The position numbers and the translations under genes are program-made. Below the pieces are notes generated by a model. The model ran no database searches, was not told the origin of the DNA, and saw nothing but the letters and a program-made list of their open reading frames with translations. From Bathymodiolus brooksi (lineage: Eukaryota; Mollusca; Bivalvia; Mytilida; Modiolidae), in the NCBI GenBank assembly GCA_963680875.1, contig OY804590.1, forward strand, positions 19,468,640 to 19,532,639: a stretch of DNA of 64,000 bases, given 5' to 3'. Positions within the stretch are counted from its first letter, which is position 1; the number at the start of each line of letters is the position of its first letter. Positions 23,026 to 33,272 of this stretch are shown here, one piece after another.

Positions 23026-23280
23026 AACAACGTTGATATCTAATTCGTGCATACGATGCGTTTTTGGACTGATATTCATCAGGTAAACTCAAAGTCAACA
23101 GGCTTAGAAAGCAAAATAATTAAAAATGATAAATCGTTGACAATAAGTAAACCAAAAAGCATAAACAGGATAACCAATATCAGCTTAAGTCAAATATCCG
23201 TTCTGTGTGTATTTTAAGTCTTATTATGCTTCCTTTACGTAAACAATTTGTAGGATTAGTAATGTTGTAACTGATATTCT
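23026..23280 (-). mobile_element. Family C hammerhead-like element
   Basis: The minus-strand core CTGATGA is intact, but the GAAA box reads AAAA (G12 to A). The body includes 'aggataaccaatatcagctt'. The core mutation should abolish cleavage. Confidence 0.6.
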
Positions 23281-23914
23281 TAGCTCTAATAGAATGTTAT
23301 TAAAACAAAGTCATAAAAACGTAAATTACGTATAAATTCGGGAAATTCTATGTGACTTTCAATGTCGGATTAATACAACAGCGTACTTAATCACCCAATA
23401 TCTGAAAATGACGATTTTATTATAAGCTTGCAACGAGATTATAACAAAAATAATTAAAATTACATGTATGTGAAAGACATAGATACTGAAAAATATCTGA
23501 TCAGTGAGTAATCTTGAATAGCGATAAGAAAATTTGGGAGATACCGAAGAGGTAATTGGGAACCTTAAATAGCAACAAAAAGGACAACAAATTAAATACA
23601 AAAACGCTAAAGGTCGAGAAACAAATTAAATGCCTAAATCAGTTTCCGATTGACAAAATGGCTGATTTACCATGGGAACGGGCTGTAGTTCATATATGTA
23701 TAGCCAGTGCAGTGCATTATATTATCATTTATTTTGCTAGCGATGGTTCTTTTGGATGCACCTACAGGGTTGGAAAGCGGTCGTCGGGTAGCGGATATGG
23801 AATACTTAGGTGGTTACCACTTTATAATACAGAAATCCAGACCGTGGATCATAGTGTCTATCGTGTTTGGAGCGTGTCACTCTCACTGCACTTTAAATAT
23901 TTTTAGATTTCGAA
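23281..23914. other. Non-coding stretch with short open frames
   Basis: Frames up to 116 codons (23556-23906) run through simple AT-rich and tail-like sequence ('agataccgaagaggtaattgg' at ~23540). I see no domain or splice signal to support a gene. Confidence 0.4.
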
Positions 23915-24135
23915 ATAAACGTTAGCGAATACCGAAGGGGTAATCAAAAATGGACAATCCAGTGCAACTGGCAATATAGAGTACACAAGACGAAGAAAAA
24001 CACAACAAATGCAAAATATGTGGTGGACACCACAATGCGCAAACAAGCACAAATAACGTAGAATAAGACATGAGCCCGCCCATATACAAACAACTGGAGG
24101 TAAAAACGAACAGAACATCGTTTTGATGCAGAAAT
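23915..24135 (-). mobile_element. Family B PLE-like tail
   Basis: Reverse: 'accgaaggggtaatcaaaaa', 'tggacaatccagtgcaactgg', 'aagacatgagcccgcccatat', 'caactggaggtaaaaacg'. Confidence 0.75.
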
Positions 24136-24548
24136 CGTAAAGGAACATTAGGCGTATTGTATCCGCTACAAATTAACCTTTTCGTTCCTTTCCACTTTCC
24201 AATTCCAATCAGACTAACACACTCAAAACTTTTATATTAAATCCTTAAGCCTTTATGCACATGCCCGAGAACATATATTGATGTTTGAAAAACGTCTTTC
24301 CATAATAGACAACAGTTTTTTATTTTATTTTCATGTCGTATCTTTAGATAATATTTATAATGTTAACAGATTGGCGGCTGTGTTATGTAACTTCCTTTCT
24401 AAATGCTATGTCATCTCATATATAATTGTTCGTCGCCATAATTATATCAAATTATTTGACTTTCATTCATACGTAAGTTAAAATTTCATCAAGTATAATA
24501 ACTATCATGATGTAATTGATGCCAATATCAAAGTACTGAAGTGCACAA
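24136..24548. other. AT-rich non-coding spacer
   Basis: No supported feature. Confidence 0.4.
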
Positions 24549-24583
24549 AAATGAAAAACAAAGACATACCACACTGTTGGAAA
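24549..24583 (-). mobile_element. Family F end fused to family D
   Basis: 'aaaatgaaaaacaaagacat' and 'accacactgttgga' are the family F terminus in reverse. They join directly to forward family D at 'aactttgagccgtaatg'. Confidence 0.55.
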
Positions 24584-24796
24584 CTTTGAGCCGTAATGAT
24601 AGGGGGAGGTTTGGCGCTTTAAAATCTGATTCAACCCACCATTTCTTTAGAAATGCCTGTACCAAGTCAGGGTCATTACGGTTTTCACAGTTTTCCGGTT
24701 GTTGACTGATTTTGTCTGTTTATATACTTATGAGTTTTGACTTTCCCTTTGTAAGACTGTTCGGAGTTCGGTAATTTTGTTATTACCCTTATTTGG
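24584..24796 (+). mobile_element. Family D PLE 3' tail
   Basis: 'tttgagccgtaatgataggg', 'tttggcgctttaaaatctg', 'tgcctgtaccaagtcagggtc', ending 'gttattacccttattt'. Nearly identical to the inserts at 16071-16318 and 41301-41535, so family D was active recently. Confidence 0.85.
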
Positions 24797-24915
24797 AACA
24801 GTTCTAAAACCCAATATAAATAATGTAGAAAGAAGATAAATGGACACACTAATACATAAAAAAATGACCGTTCACTTGGTACAGGCACTTCAATAAACGG
24901 TGGCGGGGTTTAAAT
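24797..24915 (-). mobile_element. Family F PLE-like tail
   Basis: 'ggaacagttctaaaacccaat', 'gaccgttcacttggtacagg', 'cttcaataaacggtggcggg'. Family D sits between two F pieces, which suggests that D inserted into F. Confidence 0.7.
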
Positions 24916-25079
24916 AATGTTATGTGCCAGGCATGGTTGATTTGACGATATGTTGTCTGACTCTGTAAGTGAAGGTGATATTTCACAGCATTTGTTGGAT
25001 TTGTCTTTTGTTTGTAAGACATGGTAATTAGCATTTAGATAATTAGGTAATTACGATTTACGTTTTCGAAATAAGTTGA

Positions 25080-25714
25080 GGAAAAGTTAATAAAGATGTG
25101 ACTAAAAAGATCGGATTTCCCCAGACTACAGTATAAATCCTTCATGCTCGACTTGTAGGGTTTGTTTTGCTTCATCTTTAACATCATATCATCTTATTGA
25201 TTTACTTTGGCACCTCTTCATTTGTCACAAACTGACGTAACATCTATTTCTCAAATGGCAATGGATCGTTTCCATTTTACGTAAATTTGCTTTTTTATCA
25301 GGGATTGGACTTCTTTTTACGAAATGTTTTTTAGTAGCACGGCGAATGTATTTAATGAAACAGGAAGTGCTTACTCTTCGCTAGCACTTATTTTTGGTGG
25401 GGCCCGCGTTGGTCATCCATTTTCTTTTCTGTGCTGAGCGTTATGATTTGATCGTTCTGTGTCATGTGTCCAATGTTGTCTTTATCTCTTCATTGTGCAT
25501 CTGAGGTTGGCAATTCGGTTTTCTATGACGCTTATCTGTTATGTGTTCTACTACATATGCATAGTAAAGCAAAATGAATCTTAATTATATAGATAAAAAA
25601 ATCATACTTCGGAAACTATAATTTTACAACGATATTGGTTACCTCATTGAAAGCATTCTATTTCATTACATTATATGTTTCTGTTCATAATTTACTCGGT
25701 GATAATACTCATTA
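25080..25714. other. Non-coding stretch
   Basis: A weak family B resemblance at 25360-25400 ('gtgcttactcttcgctagcac') is too degenerate to call. Otherwise empty. Confidence 0.35.
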
Positions 25715-25995
25715 TCCGGCTTAGTACAGGCACTTCAATAAAGAGTGACGATGTTAAACTAGTTTTATGGACCTAAATGTTCACCCTTAATGAAAGAAGA
25801 GTTTGAAGTTACCAAAGGGGTAATAAGAATCCGTAAATCGAAGGATAGACAATATTTGTGGCAATACAGGCGTTTCGTTCCATAATGCGATAATAATGTT
25901 ATGTTACATAGTCAAGGTTACGCTCACCTTCCTGGCTTGGTACACGCACTTTAGTAGTAAGTGGCGGGGTCAAGCTCGTTTTATGGGCACAAATA
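25715..25995 (-). mobile_element. Cluster of F, A and F tail fragments
   Basis: F at 25715-25790 ('ggcttagtacaggcacttc'), A terminus at 25793-25856 ('agaagagtttgaagttacc', 'gtaatcgaagg'-like), F again at 25928-25990 ('cctggcttggtacacgcac'). All are on the minus strand and truncated. Confidence 0.6.
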
Positions 25996-26754
25996 GGTAT
26001 ATAAATAATAAAGGCTAGGTTCCTACATATACTGTGATCAAATATCTTTCACTTCGTAATGTTTTGTTCGATAGTGGACATCTACAACTGTGTTTGGATA
26101 GAAATAAACAACCTACAGAAGTCAATTGCATTCGCCAGCTTCACTTAAGATTGTTTGATCTAAATATGAAAGTTGATTCTTATTCATATAACTACATAAA
26201 CAGTTATAACCCAATGTATCGTGTTACGATAATAAAATTATCGAACGAATGTTGATCCTATCTGAGATATTTTGTCTAGTAGCAAGATCTATCTTATTTG
26301 AAATGTTTTCATCTTTACGATTACTGTGTGTACATGACATTCGTTTGATAGTAGTTGTAGACATGCTGTCTTTGATTATCTTGAGTTACAACATAAATGG
26401 TTATAACGTCGTAATATATCAATTAAAATTAAATTAAGTTTAAAAGACTGACTCTAAAGAGATGTTTTTACATAATAAAATTGAAGTGTAACTTGATGCA
26501 TGTATCATAGATTTTACAACCATCAACAGTTACTCTTTAAAGTTGTTTACACTCTTTGATAAAGAGACTAGCTGTACATATATCGAAAGAAAGAAGTGGT
26601 TTTATAACATAGTGTCATAAAACGTTAAACGGGTCTTGTATTTTCGGGGATAAATATCTGTTTGGAGTTAATAATAAAGGCCTTTGTTCTGGGACACCAA
26701 ACTATAAATACAAATCTCATAAAACCTAAGATAAAATTAATTTCATAATTCTAA
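25996..26754. other. AT-rich non-coding stretch
   Basis: Frames of 62-73 codons exist (26034-26255, 26249-26437) without splice sites or a recognisable family. Not called as genes. Confidence 0.4.
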
Positions 26755-27110
26755 GAAACGTTAGAAGATACCAAAGAGGACATGTAGGTAGAGACCTGTA
26801 AATCGAAAATGGACAGACAAACACAAGGGATAAACAATGAAAAGTAATGGTCGATCCAACACTATACAGAAATGTAAAGATTGAGCAATACGAACCCCAC
26901 TACAATCTAGGATGCACTCAGGTGGCGTTCAGGAAGGGTAAGCAGAGCTCCCGCCACCTGTGGCACCCGTCGGAAAACTTCTGTCAAACACCAGGCTACA
27001 ATTTCTGAAAGATTAAAGGAGAACAGACAGTGAAAATGAGGAATGGCACACATCCGCGGCCATCCGTGACATATATATTCCACAACGTTCAGTCAAATCT
27101 TCAATACTCA
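26755..27110 (-). mobile_element. PLE family A tail with end of coding region
   Basis: Reverse: 'ttagaagataccaaagagg', 'gaatacgaaccccac'-like, 'ggtaagcagagctcccgcc', 'cctgtggcacccgtcgg'. At 27030-27100 the minus frame gives 'LTERCGIYMSRMAADVCH', matching the protein C-terminus 'YGISVSQMTTDMFH' of other copies. Confidence 0.75.
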
Positions 27111-27778
27111 AGTATATACGTACTTCTTTGTGCGACCAGAAAATAATTGCATGCTGTATATACTGTTTACCGGTAATATTGAAAATGAGAAGATAACTGA
27201 ATTCATGATAATTTAATCTGATGATTGAATGAACAAATACATGCATTAGTGAATGAACAATTACGAGTACTATTGCGACGTTTTTTACTGCATTATAATG
27301 CTATGACGTGATGACATAGGTGCGGCAGAGAAAAGCTCTGCGTCATTCATGATTATACAACATCTTGTATCCGAAACCTTTTCTCAGACTGGCTACTTTC
27401 TTCAATATCAAAGGAAAACTTATATAGAAATAGATCAAATAAAATCCAGATACATTTGAGGTAACAACTGAAGGGGACATTGTTATCTAATTTCCATCTC
27501 GATTAGACCATATTTTGTTACCGAATGATTTATACCTAGCCAGACAGGAGGCATATTTATTAGCTAAACGTAGATTTGCTGAAGTAAAAATCAATTATGT
27601 GGTGTAGGTATTGAAGCACAATCTTGCATTAATGAGGATATGTCCTATAGTTGTATCGTAATAATTAAATATATTGAAATGATTGAATCGGAAGAAAAGA
27701 ACAGGAAAGATGGAGAGTGATAACAACAAAAGCATTCCAACGTTTATAAAATAAACAAAATAAATAAATGCGATGTCT
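27111..27778. other. Non-coding spacer
   Basis: No supported feature. Confidence 0.4.
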
Positions 27779-28085
27779 CTATACAGCAGCTGTCATTACT
27801 GCCAGGGTATCATCCGCCCAGTAGTCAATGCTACGGCACTGACATGGTTTATTATATATACATGTGTATTTAGTATCGACATTTACGTCTGTAATTATAA
27901 AACTAAAATACTTCTCCCTCAGATATTGATGATCTTCGGAGATTTTGTCTGTTCTGTTTAGACCCGTTGACTTTCTTGCTCCCAATGTTTTATTAAATTA
28001 TTAGGCTTTCCAACCTATTGGCTTTGGGCGTACCTGATGAAGCTTATTCCAAAAACGTGTCGCGCGCACTACATTTGATTTCTAC
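27779..28085 (+). mobile_element. Family C hammerhead-like element, longest copy
   Basis: Forward copy of about 300 bp: 'gggtatcatccgcccagtag' then 'caatgctacggcactgac', 'ttctccctcagatattgatg', 'tctgttctgtttagac', 'ggctttgggcgtac' and the hammerhead-like core. The first two motifs recur in reverse at 47430-47480 in the family C copy at 47195, which defines a common ~300-bp unit. Size, lack of an open frame and the ribozyme-like core resemble animal retrozymes, non-autonomous elements thought to use PLE machinery. Confidence 0.6.
28028..28067 (+). ncRNA. Hammerhead-like core (G12 mutated)
   Basis: Layout: stem I 5' strand 'gcgtac' (28028-28033), C3-A9 box CTGATGA (28034-28040), a weak stem II 'agcttattcc', then A-rich box AAAA where GAAA is expected (28052-28055), 'cgtg', T16.1 and C17 (28060-28061), stem I 3' strand 'gcgcgc' (28062-28067). 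Stem I pairs at five of six positions (one G-U). In the family consensus, stem III is the palindrome ACGCGT, as in dimeric hammerheads. G12 to A should inactivate this copy. Stem II is only about two G-C pairs, a caution. Confidence 0.45.
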
Positions 28086-28122
28086 AGTTTTACTACAATA
28101 CACATACGGGTATGCGTTGTCA

Positions 28123-28432
28123 TATTTTTACTTTTGTCCATTGTGTTGTCTGTTCTTCTCCTTTGTACGGATTCTGATTAACCCTTTGGTATCTTCAAAC
28201 TCTTCTTTTGTAGATCGCTGTTTGACGTTTTGTACTTTTTTTCTTTTGTCCATTGTGTTGTCTGTTCTTCTCCTTTGTACGGATTCTGATTAACCCTGTG
28301 GTATCTTCAAACTCTTCTTTTGTAGATCGTTGTTTGTCTTTTTGTACTTTTTCTTTTGGTCATTGTGTTGTCCGTTTTTCTTCGATATACGGATTCTGAT
28401 TGTCCCTTTGGTATCTTCAAACTCTTCTTAGC
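28123..28432 (+). mobile_element. PLE family A terminal tail, head-to-tail trimer
   Basis: Three copies of the last ~110 bp follow each other. 'ttgtgttgtc' occurs at 28141, 28253 and 28363. Each of the first two copies ends exactly at 'ttcaaactcttctt' and the next restarts at 'ttgtagatcg'. The third differs slightly ('gatatacgg' in place of 'tttgtacgg'). Confidence 0.85.
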
Positions 28433-28665
28433 TTAGAAGTGACACAGCCAATCGACCTGAACTCGGCCTTGTCAAAGCAAAAAAGGAAACCTCAAAATAC
28501 ATTGATTATCAAATTAAGTAGGATTCATGACTTGGTCAGAAAATAAATCTTAAGGCTTCAATAGATCAAAACGAATGATTGTTAATGTTTTAAGGGAAAG
28601 ATACAAAAAGATATCACAATGTTAGAGGGAAAATTCAATCGAAAAATCATAGAGATAGAGGCATA

Positions 28666-29387
28666 TACAGTCAAACCTGCTTTAGTGACCACCTCTATTG
28701 AGTTACAGTCAAACCTGCTTTAGTGACCACCTCTATTGAGTTACAGTCAAACCTGCTTTAGTGACCACCTCTATTGAGTTACAGTCAAACCTGCTTTAGT
28801 GACCACATCGATTGAGTTACAGTCAAACCTGCTTTAGTGACCACCTCTATTGAGTTAGACAAACCTGCTTTAGTGACCACCTCTATTGAGTTACAGTCAA
28901 ACATGCATTAGTGACCACCTCTATTGAGTTACAGTCAAACCTGCTTTAGTGACCACCTCTATTGATTTACAGTCAAACATGCATTAGTGACCACCTCTAT
29001 TGAGTTACAGTCAAACCTGCATTAGTGACCACCTCTATTGAGTTACAGTCAAACCTGCTTTAGTGACCACCTCTATTGAGTTACAGTCAAACCTGCATTA
29101 GTGACCACCTCTATTGAGTTACAGTCAAGCCTGATTTAGTGACCACCTCTATTGATTTACAGTCAAACCTGCTTTAGCTACCACCTCTATCGAGTTACAG
29201 TCAAACCTGCATTAGTGACCACCTCTATTGAGTTACAGTCAAACCTGCTTCAGTGACCACCTCTATTGATTTACAGTCAAACATGCATTAGTGACCACCT
29301 CTATTGAGTTACAGTCAAACCTGCTTTAGTGACCACCTCTATTGAGTTACAGTCAAACCTGCTTTAGTGACCACCTCTATTGAGTAA
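28666..29387. repeat. 38-bp tandem array, 19 units
   Basis: The unit starts 'acagtcaaacctgctttag' and ends 'cacctctattgagtt'. Starts at 28667 and 28705 give 38 bp. One unit has lost 'acagt'. Variants such as 'catgcatta' are shared by several units. Confidence 0.95.
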
Positions 29388-29517
29388 GAACTTCTATTAT
29401 GTTACCTATGTTTAAATTTCCCTTCACAGAGTATGTCATATATATTAAACCTATGCTTAGCGACTACCTGTCATATGTGACCATATTTTAATGTTCCCTT
29501 TGACATGTTTTACTGTA
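28666..29517. mobile_element. MITE with one terminal repeat expanded
   Basis: The left end 'tacagtcaaacctg' and right end 'catgttttactgta' are imperfect inverted repeats starting with TA. The interior right part (29390-29517) is ordinary MITE-like sequence. The left terminal 38 bp is repeated 19 times. A related full MITE lies at 35332-35514. A TA target and CAGT ends suggest a Tc1/mariner-type non-autonomous element. No transposase is present. Confidence 0.65.
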
Positions 29518-29543
29518 ATACAATTATGTGGTCTTGTAAACAA

Positions 29544-29700
29544 ACGTTAGAGGAAAACGAAGTGGTAACCAAGAATGGACAATCCAGAGGCCCTGGACAC
29601 ACAAGGCACAAGACGAAGACAACAAGTACAACACAACACAGAAAAATTAAAATATGAGCAACACGGACAACACCAAAGACAACAGCCATTAGTGTTATAT
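29544..29700 (-). mobile_element. Family B tail fragment
   Basis: 'gttagaggaaaacgaagtgg', 'tggacaatccagaggccctgg', 'aaattaaaatatgagcaac'. A second, shorter piece lies at 29790-29850 ('ttagagaataccgaaggcgc', 'tccagagaaactggcaa'). Confidence 0.65.
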
Positions 29701-29850
29701 TAAATAGATAATACTACATGTTTCACTACAGTTTATTTGATTGTTAAAGACCTAAGATGCTGTATATAGTTCCGAAAGATAATAGAACTAAACGTTAGAG
29801 AATACCGAAGGCGCAATCTAATATGGACAATCCAGAGAAACTGGCAAATG

Positions 29851-30169
29851 TTGGTCGATATAAAAATAAATATCGCCATAACGTTTGAAATTGCAACTTT
29901 ATCGATGAACCAAAAACGTTTATTGCAATGATATTAATTGCTCCACTGATTCATAATTGGTTCGTCTGCACTGATAATTTTAATGTGCAAAAAACATTAA
30001 ATCGTGTATTATGTAACATAAGTGTCTGTCTACAAAATTGCCGGTATTGCAATAACGGTTAAAATTTTTATAATAAAATGGAAAAACCAATTGGAAAATT
30101 GGAAAATCATGAATTTAAATTTGAATTTAAAATAAAAGCTGAAATAGAGAAGCATTGGGAAAAAATTTA
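29851..30169. other. AT-rich non-coding spacer
   Basis: No supported feature. Confidence 0.4.
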
Positions 30170-30330
30170 ATGATACGAAAAGGATAATCAGATTCCGTAG
30201 ATCAAAGAAGGACAGACAATATAATACAATGCAATGCAATGGCCTAATGAAGAAAAAAAATCAAAGAATGATATACAAAGCATTACACAGGAAACTAAAG
30301 ATTGCGCAGCACGAACATTACAATCAACCG
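30170..30330 (-). mobile_element. PLE family A tail fragment
   Basis: 'ggataatcagattccgtag', 'agaaggacagacaatataat', 'attacacaggaaactaaag'. Confidence 0.75.
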
Positions 30331-31257
30331 GAGTAGGAAAACAATTCCCATCGAGAGGACACACCGTATCCGCCTCACGAAGACCTGCTGAGCAGTTATG
30401 TCGGTTGAGTTCTAGAAATTGTCAACGGCACCCAGTACATTAAACAAGAAGAATAAGATAGCAAGATGGAAAGCTCTCGCGCTTCTATTAAAAAATATAA
30501 TGATTACTTTATATTTGTTTCTTTCTGTTAATGAAAATACGAAGCACATTATACAACCATAACGTATTAAGTAAAAAGTGATCAAATTAAAGTAACGGAA
30601 CGGTGGCTTTTATTGTTGGTCTAAGTTTCATATCACAGTTAGGCATTCAATAATGAGCATAACTCCCACCCTTAAATGAGTGCGAAACGGACAGTCCCCT
30701 ATTCCATTTTTTTACCATACTAGTATTTGCTTACAATTCATTTTATGAAAAGGACATCTATAGAAGTATAAACATCGATAATCTCACTCTGCGGAGATGT
30801 ATTCATACGCTCTGGAATCACATTTTGCAATTCAATTTTAATTTTTTTTTAAACTGAGAAATGTATCTGTTTTGTAAGCAAAAATCAAGATAAATTTAAA
30901 AAATCCGTGAAAAGTAGAATGTTGACGATGTGTCACTGAAGTAAACAATCTACACAGTTGACTATGCGCGTAGGTAGTTGGTGTTTTAAACATTTCATAT
31001 GCTTTAGATCAGGATTACGTCACTCAACATGTATGGTTTCTACTTTTCTGACTTCAATTAAAACACGATTAGTAATTCATCTAAAGAAAGTGCTTGTAAT
31101 CATAGTACCGGAAAAAATGACTGACACATGAACATCGCCATGCAATAAAGTCTTAAAAATGTAGTTGTGCTTACTCTTAAATGGAACTATAAGAATGTAA
31201 TGCAATTTTGTATGAGTTTATCGATTTGTAAACCCGACCTTTCACTCACAAACATTT
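30331..31257. other. Non-coding stretch before the palindrome
   Basis: No recognised repeat or gene. Confidence 0.4.
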
Positions 31258-31416
31258 AAGGATTGTTTCTAATATTTGAACAGGTTATACGATATAACCT
31301 GGTTTGGGACAGTTTACACTTTTTATAAACCACGAAGCGAGCGGTTTATAAAAAGCGTAAACTGTCCCAAACCAGGTTATATCGTATAACATGTTCAAAT
31401 ATTAGAAACAATCCTT
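31258..31416. repeat. 159-bp near-perfect palindrome
   Basis: Arms 31258-31333 and 31341-31416 are 76-nt inverted copies with three mismatches around a 7-nt loop (gaagcga). Each arm starts 'aaggattgtttctaatattt' and contains a smaller palindrome 'aggttata..tataacct'. The inner part 'ataacctggtttgg' recurs in inverted form at 33910-33923, on the far side of the Crypton-type gene. Confidence 0.95.
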
Positions 31417-31660
31417 ATAATTTAATTTAAAGAAATCCTTTTAAATTGTTAAGCTTTAATTAGATGTTTTTTTCTCAACAAATAACAATAATAACAAAGA
31501 CAAATTTCGCGCCATCCCAGAGGAATATAGTAAACGTCAATACACAGTCCGACATTTTGGTTGTTGAAAGTGTCACTTGTAAGTCATAATCAGTTAATTG
31601 CCGAAATTGAACACACAGCTGTTGAACGAGAAGTTGGAAATAAAACCAGACGACAATACA

Positions 31661-32760
31661 TTAGATGACTGAAATGCAACATCGGGTGCAAGGAACTACT
31701 GGATTGACGCGTTGAACTGGACCCGTCCTAGTGAGGGGCTGTTCAACCTGGTGTGATTCATTTGAAACGGGCATCAAACAAGAGGCTAGTGAATCAGTCA
31801 TGGCCTTTTTTTGATCTGTGGAACAATCCCGGTTGTAACTTCGAACAGAGGATTCATTTGAATGTCAACTCATGTGCATAATGTGCCTGATTTCAAAGCC
31901 AGCATCATTAATACATTGGATAGCTGTTGCACGGAAACAGTGTGCTGTGTAATTTGTTGTGCATTTTGCATTCTTGGAAATATCAGCCATGAATCGTGTA
32001 AATTGATATTGTTTGATTGGAACGGCGTTGTACCAAACTGATTCATTTTCAGGATTCCCAAGGGCCTTTTTCGAACATGTATTGAACAAACTTGTCGCGT
32101 TCCGATCTGTTTTTGACAGAAATAGCAACAACGACTGCACGGGGCACTTATCCCTTGCACTCGGTACGGCATACATCCTCTTCTCCTTGGGATTTTCGAA
32201 CGCGTCGATGCCACCTTGCCAATTCGTTTGTTTTGTGTCATGTAAAAGTTTCACATATTCATCACCATTTTCGTCAGTTTTAGTGACGAAAGAGTCCATT
32301 TTCAGCTGCTGATGAAATTCTAGACTCCTAGAAACGAATTGGATGGCAAGGACAAACCATACGCGGAAACGGAGGACTACCGGATTAACTTCTCCATAAA
32401 GGTAAGTAGAATTGTTTTCCATCTCATTGTTTGTTATGACTTCTTTGTGTTTTGTGGGTCTGGCTAAATCCTCTTGTAGTTTTTTCCTAAGTTTTCCGTC
32501 CAATATATTGTTACTTACACGGAATTCTTTGCCACGGTCAATGTCTATGTCCCTACCCAGGTCCTGAAAATGACGGTTAATTGCGGAACGGATAGATTTG
32601 AAAGAGTTGTTCGTGTATTCATTTGCCTGTTCAGCTGCCATTTGTTTAGCCATGCTTTGATTTGGTTTTGGAGCGGCCTCAGCATAGCATTTTCCCAATC
32701 TTTGGTTAAGGTCTGAGCATGAAATTCTTGCAAAGTCTAGTGCAACCAAGGGCTTCCAAA
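31661..32760 (-). pseudogene. Crypton/DUF3504-type tyrosine recombinase, main exon, nonsense-mutated
   Basis: This resembles the tyrosine recombinases of Crypton elements and the host genes derived from them (DUF3504 family). These cut and rejoin DNA through a tyrosine. Reading down from 32760: an N-terminal helical part ('SDLNQRLGKCYAEAAPK', 'EYTNNSFKSIRSAINRHF'), then the catalytic core. The first arginine box is FVSRSLEFH (R at about residue 141 from 32749). The second box is TAHCFRAT (H270, R273). The last block is GFEIRHIMHMS, followed by TGA at 31865-31867 where the family has glycine of 'SGH'. Beyond the stop the same frame stays open to 31661 and includes a histidine, then 'SSVRSYNR' with the expected catalytic tyrosine. 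One GGA-to-TGA change therefore explains the truncation. The start of this exon is uncertain: coding sense reaches back to about 32760. Confidence 0.8.
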
Positions 32761-33272
32761 CTCCATTATGTAAAGAGAAAAGAGACAGGGGTTGTTCAAA
32801 TTTGATAAAACATAGTATAGAAATATTAATTCATAAATGATAAGAATTTGTTTTTCATAATGTTAAAAAACAGAATCTTTGTGGGCCATCAACAGCTTGC
32901 CCTGCAGTGTGAGTTTTGCTTATTGTTGAAGGCTGTAGGACGACATGTTTTTGTAATCTATTTCAAAGATTGTTTATTTATTTGTGAGATGTAGTCTCAA
33001 TCATTGGCATAAATTATTTATTTGTGGGTTGTTGTCTCATTGGCATTTTCCCATATCTCATTATTTCATGCAGAATTTTAGTATTTAAAAGATGGACAGA
33101 TTTGTTTCATCAACTCTTTAGCTATAATAAGACACTTGGATAGCTTAAACAGAGAAAGCACTCATGTAATGATGTATATACCATGAGATATTCAGGTGCA
33201 AGTCCTGATCTGGGTAAATATGGTGGGTTGATGCAAAAAAATTGTCTTTTCAGCATTTTTTGGATAATAATG
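32761..33272 (-). other. Probable intron of the Crypton-type gene
   Basis: Non-coding between the two coding blocks. A donor-like 'ctagtaaaat' lies at the end of the upstream block and a pyrimidine-rich stretch near 32780-32800, but I could not fix both sites in a consistent phase. It contains the 'gttgttgtctcattggca' motif that I associate with mussel DNA. Confidence 0.4.

Noticed and set aside
26034..26437. Two adjoining frames of 73 and 62 codons
   Set aside because: Different frames, no splice signals and no homology that I can name.
32013..32312. 99-codon forward frame
   Set aside because: Antisense to the Crypton-type recombinase exon.
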